This document shows, piece after piece, positions 15,844-24,542 of a stretch of 64,000 nucleotides of DNA. Where the stretch lies: positions 94,950 to 158,949 of the forward strand of contig NZ_JANKBI010000014.1 in the NCBI RefSeq assembly GCF_024622195.1, read 5' to 3'. The notes below the pieces were generated by a model. The model was not told where the DNA came from. It was given only the letters and a program-made list of their open reading frames with translations, and ran no database searches. Position numbers and translations under genes: made by a program. The DNA comes from Murimonas intestini (lineage in GTDB: Bacteria > Bacillota > Clostridia > Lachnospirales > Lachnospiraceae). Numbering within the stretch: the first letter of the stretch is position 1; each line of letters begins with the position of its first letter.

Positions 15844-17535
15844 TTAAACATATTTTTGTCTTCTGACTGTGGATGTAAATTCTTTATTATTTCTGGTCCT
15901 GACAAAAAGATTTAAGATATTTTCCACTGCCTCGTCAGACTTCATTCCATTTAAGGCCTTCCTCATGATATAAGCTGCCTCCTGCTCATCTGCATCCAGA
16001 AGCAGATCGTCACGCCTTGTACCTGATTTGGGGATATCGATAGCAGGAAATACTCTTTTCTCGGAAAGCTTCCTGTCCAGAACAAGCTCCATATTACCTG
16101 TGCCCTTAAATTCTTCATAGACCACATCATCCATCTTACTGCCCGTATCCACAAGCGCTGTGGCAAGTATGGTAAGGCTGCCGCCCTCCCTCATATTCCT
16201 GGCGGCACCGAAGAACCTCTTTGGCATATGGAGGGCTGCAGGATCAAGTCCGCCTGAAAGTGTACGTCCGCTGGGCGGAACAGTCAGGTTATATGCCCTT
16301 GCCAGCCTTGTGATACTGTCCAGAAGGATCGTCACGTCTTTTCGGTGCTCTACAAGCCGCTTTGCCCTTTCTATAACCATCTCCGAAACTCTCTTGTGAT
16401 GTTCCGGCAGCTCGTCAAAGGTAGAGTATATGACTTCCACATTCGGTCCGCAGATAGCTTCCCTGATATCTGTAACCTCCTCCGGGCGCTCGTCGATCAG
16501 AAGAATGATCAGATGCATCTGCGGGCTGTTCCTGAGAATTGACTTGGCCACATCCTTCAGCAGGGTTGTCTTACCTGCCTTTGGCGGGGAGACTATCATA
16601 CCCCTCTGTCCTTTTCCGATAGGGGATATCATATCCATGATCCTCATAGATACTTCCTTGGGTCCCCTTTCCATCCTCAGCCGCTCATTTGGAAAAATAG
16701 GGGTCATGTCCTCAAAATTCAGCCTCTTTGCCGCCTCTGCCGGGTGAAGGCCATTGATCGTCTTCAGATAGAGAAGGGCGCTGAATTTCTCCTGCTGAGT
16801 CTTTACCCTGGTATTCCCTGCAATAATATCACCAGTCTTCAGGTTAAAGCGGCGTATCTGTGAAGGAGACACATACACGTCATTTTCACCAGGAAGATAA
16901 TTCTCACACCTGATAAATCCATATCCGTCCGGCAGCACCTCCAGAATCCCGGATGCCTGCTGCCCGCTGTCCAGCTGTGACAGTTCACTTGACGGCGCGG
17001 CGCTGCTGTTGTTATTGTTGTTATTATTACTATAGCTGTTGCTACTGCTGTTATTGCTGCTGTTGTTATTACTGCTGCTGCCGTTATTATTGTTATAGCT
17101 GCTGTTAGTATTGCTGTTATTATTACTTCCGCTGTTATTGCTTGTATAATTATTGTTTCCGCCGCTGTTGCTGCTGTTATTGCTTGTATAATTATTACTT
17201 CCGCCGCTGTTGCCGCTGTTATTGCTTGTATAATTATTACTTCCGCCGCTGTTGCCGCTGTTATTGCTTGTATTATTACTTCCGCCGTTATTGCTGCTGT
17301 TATTACTATTATTGCCGCTGTTACCTTTATTTGCTCTTACTTCTCTGTTTTCTTTCTTTTCTTCCGGCTGGCTTACGCTTCCATCGCTGCCATTTTCTTT
17401 TGTATCTGCTTCCAGCATGCGCTCGATCACTTCACTTTTACGCAGCCCGGAAATATGTCTCAGACCTCTTGCTTTTGCAAGTTCTTTTAGAGCCGCTGCT
17501 GACAGCGACTCATATTTTTCGCGCATTGATTCCAT
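15844..17535 (-). CDS. rho: transcription termination factor Rho with Asn/Ser/Gly-rich insertion
   Basis: The start at 17535 follows AAGGAG at ideal spacing and gives 563 residues, against about 420 in E. coli. Domains: an N-terminal Rho_N helix region (LKELAKARGLRHISGLRKSEVIERM), a low-complexity stretch of roughly 120 residues made almost only of N, S, G, Y and T, then the RNA-binding OB fold (GILEVLPDGYGFIRCENYLP) and the hexameric ATPase with P-loop SPPKAGKTTLL and Walker B IILLIDERPEEV. It releases transcripts from RNA polymerase. The insertion contains a 14-residue tandem repeat and resembles the Asn-rich prion-forming segment described in Clostridium botulinum Rho. Confidence 0.96.
   Translation of the reverse strand: MESMREKYESLSAAALKELAKARGLRHISGLRKSEVIERMLEADTKENGSDGSVSQPEEKKENREVRANKGNSGNNSNNSSNNGGSNNTSNNSGNSGGSNNYTSNNSGNSGGSNNYTSNNSSNSGGNNNYTSNNSGSNNNSNTNSSYNNNNGSSSNNNSSNNSSSNSYSNNNNNNNSSAAPSSELSQLDSGQQASGILEVLPDGYGFIRCENYLPGENDVYVSPSQIRRFNLKTGDIIAGNTRVKTQQEKFSALLYLKTINGLHPAEAAKRLNFEDMTPIFPNERLRMERGPKEVSMRIMDMISPIGKGQRGMIVSPPKAGKTTLLKDVAKSILRNSPQMHLIILLIDERPEEVTDIREAICGPNVEVIYSTFDELPEHHKRVSEMVIERAKRLVEHRKDVTILLDSITRLARAYNLTVPPSGRTLSGGLDPAALHMPKRFFGAARNMREGGSLTILATALVDTGSKMDDVVYEEFKGTGNMELVLDRKLSEKRVFPAIDIPKSGTRRDDLLLDADEQEAAYIMRKALNGMKSDEAVENILNLFVRTRNNKEFTSTVRRQKYV
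17137..17304 (-). repeat. 42-bp tandem repeat inside rho
   Basis: Four consecutive units begin at 17137, 17179, 17221 and 17263, exactly 42 nt apart; the last is 3 nt shorter. Each encodes a unit close to NSGNSGGSNNYTSN. The second and third units are nearly identical at DNA level, pointing to recent slippage and likely length variation between strains. Confidence 0.9.
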
Positions 17536-17795
17536 AAAAACTCCTTTCGTTATGATAACCAAAATTTTATAAATACATTTATACTCTTTTCAATCCATTT
17601 GAACTAAATATTCTCTTTCTGCTTTATAAATAACTTTCACAGGGATTGTTGTCAGAAATGACCGAATTCATTAAGACATTAATACTATAACACATATTAT
17701 CCCGGAAATCCAGCATTTATAGCACTGGATTTCCAGGATTTGTAAGTACGGTGTTGCTGTTCACTCCGTGACCAGTAACATCATGGCTGCTGCTT

Positions 17796-18170
17796 TCAGG
17801 CCAGCATGCCCCCGAGCATGCCTCCGCCCATACACATCAGGAAAGTAGTGATCAGCTGCCAGGGTTCTGCCTGAAGTGACTGGTTTGCCAGCAGTGAGAT
17901 TATGGTAAGCATCACAAAATACGCGCAGCCAACAATAAGCCCCCACATAAATTTCCTGCTCTCTACGCCTTTTCCTGCGATCCATCCTCCCAGAAAGCTG
18001 GAAATAATATAGACTGCAATGATTCCAATTGTCACCTTTCCTTCATCTAGTTCCAGCTTAAAAAGCAATGCCGCCAGGATCAGAAGCAGAATGCCTGTCA
18101 CCACATAAGAAATCATTAAAGATTTCAGGACCACCATTACTTTCGATTTCTTCCAAATACTATTTTCCAT
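17796..18170 (-). CDS. TIGR04086/DUF3792-like small membrane protein
   Basis: The start at 18170 is behind AGGAGG and gives 124 residues. Four hydrophobic segments are visible (VVLKSLMISYVVTGILLLIL, IGIIAVYIISSFLGGWIAG, FMWGLIVGCAYFVMLTIIS, ITTFLMCMGGGMLGGML). The GG-rich second and fourth helices match the TIGR04086 family of Firmicutes membrane proteins. Function unknown. It is upstream of rho; a 10-bp perfect inverted repeat (17704-17734, GGAAATCCAG/CTGGATTTCC) without a T-run lies between. Confidence 0.75.
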   Translation of the reverse strand: MENSIWKKSKVMVVLKSLMISYVVTGILLLILAALLFKLELDEGKVTIGIIAVYIISSFLGGWIAGKGVESRKFMWGLIVGCAYFVMLTIISLLANQSLQAEPWQLITTFLMCMGGGMLGGMLA

Positions 18171-18245
18171 ACCGCCCCTCCTCTTAATCACAATATATGT
18201 GTGATGAAAGTGTATTATTCCTCCTGGTCCATATAAACTGAAATC

Positions 18246-18290
18246 AAAAAAGGGAAGGATACTCTGCGTTTACAGAATAACCTTCCCTTT
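18246..18290 (-). terminator. intrinsic terminator of the wall-anchored repeat protein gene
   Basis: On the minus strand AAGGGAAGG and CCTTCCCTT form the base of a long hairpin with an inner TTATTCTG/CAGAGTA pairing. It is followed by TTTTTT. It lies about 68 nt after the stop codon. Confidence 0.85.
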
Positions 18291-18357
18291 AACTTTAATT
18301 TCAAGAATGCCTTGCATTCGTATTGGTCAGTAAATCACACACCTGCTGAATATCAGC

Positions 18358-20466
18358 CTATAAATCTTCCAGCCTTCTCCTGCCGGCAAAAAGTGCACCT
18401 GCCATTAACAGCAAAGCTCCTGCTCCCAGCATGACATACAAAAAGATATCTGTCTCATCGGCTGTCTTAGGAGCGCTTGTGCTGCTCTGGGCATATCCTG
18501 AACCAGAACTTGCCTGTCCCTGTCCGCTGCTCCCTGTACCGGATGGTGCACTGGTCTGAGGCGTGGTACTGCTTGTCTGGGTTCCTGTACCTCCTGTACT
18601 GTTTCCCCCTGTGCTCCCGCTTCCTGTACTGCTTCCTCCTGTACTTCCGGTTCCCGTGCTGTTTCCTCCCGGTGTGGCGTTTCCGGGCTTACTCGTTCCC
18701 CCTGTACTGCTGCCTCCTGGTGTATTATCTTTTTTCTCAGTCTCATCCTTAGAGCCTTTTCCAGGTGAATCTGCTGTCTGTCCATTGATCCCAATACCAG
18801 AAATGACAGTACTTCCCGCTATGCTGAACGGGCTGAATGAACTTGTCTCAAAAACCAGCATTCCATTTTCCTGCCTTGGAATAATCTTCTCATAGCTTCC
18901 ATCTGCTTTATAGTGGAAAATTACAGGTTCCTGGGCATTCTCCCCAACCGGAGCCGGAATCATTACAGTCACCTGTTCCCCTTCCGGCAGATAATACGGT
19001 ATATCATCATAAAGATTCCAGAGGCAGAGCTCATAAGGAGCTATAATATCCATTCCCTCTTCACTGGACGCTGTCTCCGACTTATCTCTGAGTACTACAC
19101 GGAACTGTACAAACCATGGGAAATCGCCCACTACTGACACGCCCGCTTCCGTTTTATTTAATTCACTGGATATACTCTGTGCAGTCCACAGCGCCTCTAT
19201 TGCCCCCTGACTGACCTGGGAAAGTTCTTCCTCCGTCAATGCATCAAACATTTTGGAAACTTCCAGGACCTGCATTACATCATCCCTTGATGATACCTGC
19301 AGTGCATATGCGCTGTCCATGAATGCTGTCACAGGATCTTTTGCCTGGCTTTCACTCTGTGTCTCTGTCTCTTTTTCGCTCTGGTCTTCGCCTGATCCCT
19401 CTGTCACTTCCGTCCAGCCCTCATTCTGGCCTTCTGTGGCTTTTTCTGATTCCTGCTCTGACTCACTCTGGCTTTCTGTGGCTTTCTCAGATGAGCTGCT
19501 TTGATCGTCCGCAGGTTTCTCTGCCGCTTCTGTTCCATCCTGCTCCTGGCTGCTCCCGCTCTCTTCCGGCGCCTCTGTTAAGCCTTCACTCTGAGTGCTT
19601 CCGGTCTCCTGCGGTGCCTCTGTCATGTCCTCGCTCTGGCCGTTTCCAGTCTCTTCCGTTGTCCCGGTCAAGTCCTCACTCTGGCCATCACCGGTCTCCT
19701 CTGCCGCTTCTGTCCAGCCTTCATCCTGGCTGCTCTCAGACTCTTCCGGCGCCTCTGTCCAGCCCTCATCCTGACTGTTTCCGGTCTCTTCCGGCGCCTC
19801 TGTCCAGCCCTCATCCTGGCTGTTTCCGGTCTCTTCCGGTGCCTCTGTCCAGCTCTCATCCTGGCCGTTTCCGGTCTCTTCCTGGGGTTCTGTCCAGCTC
19901 TCTGTGGATCCTTCAGTCCACTCATCTCCGGATTCACTGCCGCCTTCCAGCGCTTCGCCATATTTCATTGTCACCCCGGTGTCAGTTGTAATGATACCTT
20001 CCGGAGCCTTGACCTTTTCACCCCAGATTCTCAAAACAACTCCATCCAGATTCAGGCTCCCGGAATTTTTAATCAGAACGTCTCCGCCGCTGACAGTCAC
20101 TCCGCCGATTGCCAGAGAACCGCCTTCCTTTATCCTGATCACCGGACCGTCCAGATCATCTGATGCCTTCAGCACCACATCTGACTCCGAATACCAGTCA
20201 CTCTCGCCTGATACAGTCAGCGTCCCTGTCACGATAATCGTTCCGCTGCCGCCAAGCAGTCCCTCAGCCTGATAGAACGAAGCTACCGCATGATCTGCAT
20301 CCGCTCCTGAATTCTCATCTGAACCATTCTCCCCGTCCAGATACACGACAGCGCCCGATGCCCTCACCACCGGTGCCGGCATTACTGACAAAATCATAAA
20401 TAATGTCAGCACATATGCCAGCGCAACTTTTGCTGCCCTTTTCCCTGCTGCTTTTTCCCTGTTCAT
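18358..20466 (-). CDS. secreted, sortase-anchored repeat protein
   Basis: The start at 20466 (MNREKAAGKRAAKVALAYVL) follows AGGAGGA and gives 702 residues. A signal peptide ends near residue 35 (VMPAPVVRASG). Residues about 36-165 look like a beta-solenoid or adhesin-like domain (IRIKEGGSLAIGGVTVSGG). Next come about nine 15-residue acidic repeats of the type WTEAPEETGNSQDEG, a Ser/Glu/Gln-rich stretch, a globular domain (about 380-560), a Gly/Ser/Thr-rich stalk, and a sorting signal APKTADET followed by a hydrophobic helix and RRRLEDL. The LPxTG motif is thus the variant APKTA. Probably covalently wall-bound, for adhesion or shielding. No closer function can be assigned. Confidence 0.85.
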   Translation of the reverse strand: MNREKAAGKRAAKVALAYVLTLFMILSVMPAPVVRASGAVVYLDGENGSDENSGADADHAVASFYQAEGLLGGSGTIIVTGTLTVSGESDWYSESDVVLKASDDLDGPVIRIKEGGSLAIGGVTVSGGDVLIKNSGSLNLDGVVLRIWGEKVKAPEGIITTDTGVTMKYGEALEGGSESGDEWTEGSTESWTEPQEETGNGQDESWTEAPEETGNSQDEGWTEAPEETGNSQDEGWTEAPEESESSQDEGWTEAAEETGDGQSEDLTGTTEETGNGQSEDMTEAPQETGSTQSEGLTEAPEESGSSQEQDGTEAAEKPADDQSSSSEKATESQSESEQESEKATEGQNEGWTEVTEGSGEDQSEKETETQSESQAKDPVTAFMDSAYALQVSSRDDVMQVLEVSKMFDALTEEELSQVSQGAIEALWTAQSISSELNKTEAGVSVVGDFPWFVQFRVVLRDKSETASSEEGMDIIAPYELCLWNLYDDIPYYLPEGEQVTVMIPAPVGENAQEPVIFHYKADGSYEKIIPRQENGMLVFETSSFSPFSIAGSTVISGIGINGQTADSPGKGSKDETEKKDNTPGGSSTGGTSKPGNATPGGNSTGTGSTGGSSTGSGSTGGNSTGGTGTQTSSTTPQTSAPSGTGSSGQGQASSGSGYAQSSTSAPKTADETDIFLYVMLGAGALLLMAGALFAGRRRLEDL
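19500..19920 (-). repeat. 45-bp tandem repeat array in the surface protein
   Basis: The segment TGTCCAGCYCTCATCCTG recurs at 19756, 19801, 19846 and 19891, exactly 45 nt apart. More diverged units continue down to about 19500. Each unit encodes one WTEAPEETGNSQDEG-like repeat. Such arrays commonly vary in copy number between strains. Confidence 0.9.
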
Positions 20467-20645
20467 TTTCTCCTCCTCGCCTTTTGGGCTCTCCATTCTA
20501 TTACAGGCGTCCCGCCTTTGATTCCTGCTCCGGCACAAAACCGGCCGCAAGTGTAATGTTCCTGATAATTGTATCATATTTCTACACGAAATGACAAGCA
20601 TTTATTACGAAATTATTAACAATTCTTTGCATTATTTTTGAATCC

Positions 20646-20674
20646 TTGCAATTAATCTTAAAATATTGTATATT
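20646..20674 (+). promoter_or_regulatory. promoter of the CBS-domain membrane protein gene
   Basis: TTGCAA (20646-20651) and TATATT (20669-20674) are separated by 17 nt. The leader that follows carries a 10-bp perfect stem, ATGAGACAGG/CCTGTCTCAT (20695-20724), without a T-run, about 35 nt before the start codon. That hairpin may regulate the gene or be an upstream terminator. Confidence 0.65.
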
Positions 20675-20759
20675 CCCATATATAACCTAATGAAATGAGA
20701 CAGGAGCCGCAAGCCCCTGTCTCATAGGATAAACGTTTAAATAAAAAGGAGATGATGTT

Positions 20760-22055
20760 TTGGATTCCAGTGATGCCATACAGTTGGTCGTACTAGTTAT
20801 CCTGCTGGTTTTATCAGCTTTTTTTTCATCAGCGGAAACTTCTATGACCACGGTAAACAAAATAAAAATAATGAGCCTTGCCGATGAGGGTAGTAAGAAA
20901 GCTTCCACGCTTCTGAAAGTGATTGGCGATTCCCCCAAGATGCTCAGTACTATTCTGGTGGGAAACAATATTGTCAATCTGAGCGCTTCCTCCCTTGCCA
21001 CCACCCTTTCCATGAAATTGTGGGGCAACGCCGGCGTAGGTATAGCCACCGGTATCCTGACACTTTTAATATTGATTTTCGGAGAAATATCACCTAAAAA
21101 CCTTGCAACGATTTATGCAGATAAGATAGCTTTGACATATGCCGGTGTTATATGGTTCCTCATGAGGATCCTGACACCAGTCATATTTCTGGTAAATGTC
21201 CTGGCAAACCTGTTCCTGAAAGTGCTGCATGTAGATCCGTCAGCTAAAATGAATTCCATGACAGAGCATGAGCTGCGCACGATCGTAGATGTCAGCCATG
21301 AGGACGGAGTCATCGAGAGCGATGAACGCCAGATGATTTATAATGTGTTTGATTTCGGGGATTCACAGGCAAAGGATATTATGGTTCCCCGTGTAGAGAT
21401 GGTTTCAATCGACATAAACGGCACTTATGATGAGATCATACAGGTCTTCAAAGAGGAGAAATTTACAAGGCTTCCGGTATATGAAGACAGCCCTGACAAT
21501 GTAATCGGAGTAATCAATATCAAAGATCTTCTTTTTTATGATTCACCCCAGGACTTCCACATACGTGATATATTGAGGGAGCCGTACTTCACTTATGAAT
21601 ATAAAAAGACATCTGAGCTGATGGTAGAGATGAGGCAGGATTCTATTAATTTCACGATCGTCCTTGACGAATATGGCGCAACTGTGGGACTGATCACCCT
21701 GGAAGATCTTCTTGAGGAGATCGTAGGAGAAATCAGGGATGAGTATGACAAAGATGAAGAGGACCTGATCCGCCATGTGAATGACCATGAAATTGTAGTC
21801 GAAGGCTCTCTGAAGCTGGACGACTTAAACGATGCCCTGGATCTGGATCTGTTTTCTGAGGATTATGATTCTGTGGGCGGATATATTATCGAACGCCTGG
21901 ACCACCTTCCAAAGGCAGGCGAGTATGTAATGTCGGATGACGGGATCCGCCTTGTGGTTGATTCTGTAGAAAAAAACAGGATAGATAAAGTTCATCTGTA
22001 TCTGCCCGAAAAGAAAACTGACCCGGAAGAGACAGAAGAAGCTTCTGAGGGTTAA
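20760..22055 (+). CDS. CNNM/CorC-type membrane protein with CBS pair (hemolysin family)
   Basis: A 431-residue protein with a TTG start at 20760, chosen because AAGGAG is 8 nt upstream and the nearby ATGs are out of frame. Domains: an N-terminal CNNM transmembrane domain with four hydrophobic segments (about 1-190; FFSSAETSMTTVNK is typical), a pair of CBS domains that bind adenine nucleotides (about 205-330; MVPRVEMVSIDING, GVINIKDLL, LDEYGATVGLITLEDLLEEI), and a C-terminal CorC_HlyC domain. The family is linked to magnesium or cobalt efflux; the hemolysin label is historical. It is one of the few plus-strand genes. Confidence 0.9.
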   Translation: MDSSDAIQLVVLVILLVLSAFFSSAETSMTTVNKIKIMSLADEGSKKASTLLKVIGDSPKMLSTILVGNNIVNLSASSLATTLSMKLWGNAGVGIATGILTLLILIFGEISPKNLATIYADKIALTYAGVIWFLMRILTPVIFLVNVLANLFLKVLHVDPSAKMNSMTEHELRTIVDVSHEDGVIESDERQMIYNVFDFGDSQAKDIMVPRVEMVSIDINGTYDEIIQVFKEEKFTRLPVYEDSPDNVIGVINIKDLLFYDSPQDFHIRDILREPYFTYEYKKTSELMVEMRQDSINFTIVLDEYGATVGLITLEDLLEEIVGEIRDEYDKDEEDLIRHVNDHEIVVEGSLKLDDLNDALDLDLFSEDYDSVGGYIIERLDHLPKAGEYVMSDDGIRLVVDSVEKNRIDKVHLYLPEKKTDPEETEEASEG

Positions 22056-22074
22056 ACATTTTTCATAATCTGAT

Positions 22075-22120
22075 AAGGATTTCCCATGAGGCATGAGCCG
22101 CCGGGAAATCCTTGTTTTTT
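22075..22120 (+). terminator. intrinsic terminator of the CNNM/CBS gene
   Basis: AAGGATTTCCC and GGGAAATCCTT form an 11-bp perfect stem with a 17-nt loop, followed by TGTTTTTT. It lies 20 nt after the stop codon. Confidence 0.9.
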
Positions 22121-22174
22121 ATACGAAACTGTACAAAACATACTTTTGTTCCGCCCTTTATTCAGTTTCTTAAC

Positions 22175-23065
22175 TCATTCAGTCCCAAGGGCACCGCTGT
22201 CTCCATGAGCATGGCCGCAGCAGTCTCCCTCATGCTCATGATGATGTGCATCTGCACTGTCTTCTATCTCAATCTCGTCCCCTGCCATTCTCAGGATATC
22301 CTCTATCTCCTCGATGGGCATTTCCAGATAAACAGATAATTCCTCAATACTCACCTTGTGTTCCAGGTCAAGTGTAAGATTTTCAATCGCCTCGCTTAAG
22401 AAATTTACCCTCTGGGCAATCTCTTCATCCATGTCTCTGGCATTTGCCTGTTCTTCCAGGGCTGATTCCATTGCATCTGCCACTGACCGCCTCACATATT
22501 CCCTGTATTCTGAAAGGCTTCCAAGTGTTTCCAGACCGTCCAGCGCCAGCATCAGGGCAATATTTCCCTCCTGTATCAGGTCACTCTGAGGAAGCACACC
22601 GTGGCGGTATTCTTTAGAAATGTCATAGACAGTCTGCAGATTCAGTTCGATAAGCCTTCCCTTTGCCAGGGTATCCCCGGCAGCAGCTTCCCCGTAAAGC
22701 TTCTCTTCCTCATCGCCATCAGCAGGTTTAACACTTTTTATATCCTCCAGATACATCCTTACATAGTCATCTTCCAGTACGTCTTCTGTTTCCGGATCAA
22801 CAGCTTCATCCAGTTCCGGTTTCCCTTCTTCCTTTTGTACCCTCTCTGCCTCATCCTCCGCTGCTGCAGATCCCGGCATTGTATATCCATCCACCCGGAT
22901 CTTCTGCCCCAGCAGATACTGGTAAATAAGTTCCATCTGATTATCGTCCAGATGCGCATTTTTGAAAAAATCTTTAATCTCTTCTACTGTAAGCCTTCCC
23001 TGCTTTTCATCCGCCAGCTCTTTGATCTCGCTCAGCATCTCGCGAAAAATTATTTTCTCCTGCAT
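22175..23065 (-). CDS. degenerate sigma-70-like protein with His/Cys-rich tail
   Basis: A 296-residue protein. Residues about 95-115 (DDYVRMYLEDIKSVKP) match sigma region 1.2. About 120-205 matches region 2 (AKGRLIELNLQTVYDISKEY, then PQSDLIQEGNIALMLALDGL) but lacks the FSTYATWWIRQAI promoter-melting segment, replaced by SEYREYVRRSVADAMESAL. About 215-270 resembles region 3. No region 4 (-35 binding) is present. Instead the chain ends in DAHHHEHEGDCCGHAHGD, a probable metal-binding tail. It may modulate RNA polymerase or bind metal, rather than initiate transcription. The gene is not truncated by a visible frameshift. Confidence 0.75.
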   Translation of the reverse strand: MQEKIIFREMLSEIKELADEKQGRLTVEEIKDFFKNAHLDDNQMELIYQYLLGQKIRVDGYTMPGSAAAEDEAERVQKEEGKPELDEAVDPETEDVLEDDYVRMYLEDIKSVKPADGDEEEKLYGEAAAGDTLAKGRLIELNLQTVYDISKEYRHGVLPQSDLIQEGNIALMLALDGLETLGSLSEYREYVRRSVADAMESALEEQANARDMDEEIAQRVNFLSEAIENLTLDLEHKVSIEELSVYLEMPIEEIEDILRMAGDEIEIEDSADAHHHEHEGDCCGHAHGDSGALGTE

Positions 23066-23094
23066 ATCCTGCCCTCTCTATTTTTCGTTTAATA

Positions 23095-23134
23095 GTAACT
23101 ATTCAGTAAATGCACAGCCCTACTGAATAGTAGA
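23095..23134. mobile_element. MITE copy D (40-bp minimal form)
   Basis: Runs from GTAACTATTCAG to CTGAATAGTAGA, with flanking 8-mers GTTTAATA (23087-23094) and ATTTAATA (23135-23142), 7 of 8 matching. It lies between the sigma-like gene and ctpA, and on the minus strand its left part supplies the last four codons (STIQ) and TAG stop of ctpA. Confidence 0.8.
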
Positions 23135-24409
23135 ATTTAATATTTCAATTGCTTTCTGAAGCTGGTTGTCTTCCTCATGTGTGACTGTTACCTTTTTCTT
23201 GAGTTCTTCATTCAGATCTATCACCACATCCGGAGTAACACCTATTTCATGGATATCATTTCCTTTTGGAGTGTAGTAGTGGGCAATTGTCAGTTTGAGA
23301 GCCGTACCATCCTCCAGCTTGAATATCCTCTGTACGATCCCTTTTCCATATGTCTGTGTACCCACTATGGTACCCGTTCCGTAATCCTTTATAGCTCCGG
23401 CAAATATCTCCGATGCGCTTGCGCTGGAACCGTTCACTAATACAGCCATGGGCTTATTAAACTGGTGCTCTGCATCCGATCTGTATTCTTCCCTGTTCCC
23501 TGCTTTATCCTCTGTATAGACGATCAGCCCTTCCGGAAGAAGCTGATCCAGCATTGCGGTACATGTCTGAAGAACTCCGCCCAGGTTGTTCCTCAAATCT
23601 ATCACAAGCTTTTCCATTCCCTGACTCTCCAGATCTGTAAGCGCCTCAGTAAACTGGCCCTCCGTGATGGTATCGAAACTGCTGACTGCAATGTATCCGA
23701 TCTTATTCTCCAGCATCTCGTGAGTAACTGTGGGAACTTCTATATCCATCCGGGGCACATCAAGCTTGACAGGCTCAGTCTCCCCATCACGCATGACCTG
23801 TATATGGCTGACATCATCCTTACCTGTTTTAATCATAGAAACCACTTCTGTGAGGTCCACTCCGGTAACAGGTGTGTCATCCACAGAATACAGAATGTCC
23901 CCCGGCAGCATACCTGCCTCAGCAGACGGAGTCCCCTCATAACATTTTACCACCGTTATCACGCCTGTTGACTTGTTCTGGGAAAGGGTGGCGCCTACGC
24001 CATAGTACTCTCCTGATGTGGACTCGTTGACCTTCTCCAGCTCTTCCGCCGTATAGAAACCAGCATACGGGTCTGCCAGTCCGGCAACCAGCCCTTTATA
24101 CACATAAGTCTCCACCTGGCTGCTGTCTATCTCATTAATAAATGCCTCATTTACTATCCCTTCAATCTCATGTATCTTATCCAGGATCCTGTCATCATCC
24201 AGAGAAAGTGTATACGGATCCTCAGCAGCCTGGGTCTCCCCCACTGCTGCAGATGCCTCTGTCCCCCTGGCAGCGCTGCTCCTGGCCTCGATCGTACTCT
24301 TCACAAAATATACGATGCTGACACAGAGCAGCATTACCAGTATCCCGCTCACAAACCCTCTTGTAAAGCGTTCATTGTCATTTTGATTCCTGTTTTCATT
24401 ATCTGCCAT
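23120..24409 (-). CDS. S41 C-terminal processing protease (CtpA/PDZ)
   Basis: A 429-residue membrane-anchored protease. An N-terminal hydrophobic helix (GFVSGILVMLLCVSIVYFV) is followed by a variable linker, a PDZ domain (about 135-220; AGMLPGDILYSVDDTPV) and the S41 catalytic core, with Ser in VNGSSASASEIFAGA and Lys in GTQTYGKGIVQ. It acts outside the membrane on cell-wall or secreted proteins. It lies downstream of the M23 hydrolase gene in an ftsEX cluster and probably takes part in envelope turnover. Its last four residues are encoded by MITE copy D. Confidence 0.93.
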   Translation of the reverse strand: MADNENRNQNDNERFTRGFVSGILVMLLCVSIVYFVKSTIEARSSAARGTEASAAVGETQAAEDPYTLSLDDDRILDKIHEIEGIVNEAFINEIDSSQVETYVYKGLVAGLADPYAGFYTAEELEKVNESTSGEYYGVGATLSQNKSTGVITVVKCYEGTPSAEAGMLPGDILYSVDDTPVTGVDLTEVVSMIKTGKDDVSHIQVMRDGETEPVKLDVPRMDIEVPTVTHEMLENKIGYIAVSSFDTITEGQFTEALTDLESQGMEKLVIDLRNNLGGVLQTCTAMLDQLLPEGLIVYTEDKAGNREEYRSDAEHQFNKPMAVLVNGSSASASEIFAGAIKDYGTGTIVGTQTYGKGIVQRIFKLEDGTALKLTIAHYYTPKGNDIHEIGVTPDVVIDLNEELKKKVTVTHEEDNQLQKAIEILNSTIQ

Positions 24410-24458
24410 ATTCTGCTCCTTTTATACCACTGATTATTCGCCGCTCTGTCTATAGAAG

Positions 24459-24503
24459 AAAGGTTTTGGCTCCGATATAATTTTATCATCCCCAAAACCT
24501 TTT
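24459..24503 (-). terminator. hairpin after the M23 hydrolase gene
   Basis: AAAGGTTTTGG and CCAAAACCTTT form an 11-bp stem, with T-rich sequence on both sides, so it could act in either direction. It separates the M23 hydrolase gene from ctpA. Confidence 0.7.
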
Positions 24504-24542
24504 TATTCCATCTTTATAGAGGCCCCACGGGCCCGGCCCCGT

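Noticed and set aside
17137..17304. Regular 42-bp units resembling a short CRISPR-like array
   Set aside because: The units are contiguous with no spacers, stay in frame and encode the Rho insertion.
19323..19991. 222-codon repetitive plus-strand frame (Ser/Pro/His-rich)
   Set aside because: It is the antisense of the 45-bp repeats in the surface protein; repeats keep alternative frames open.
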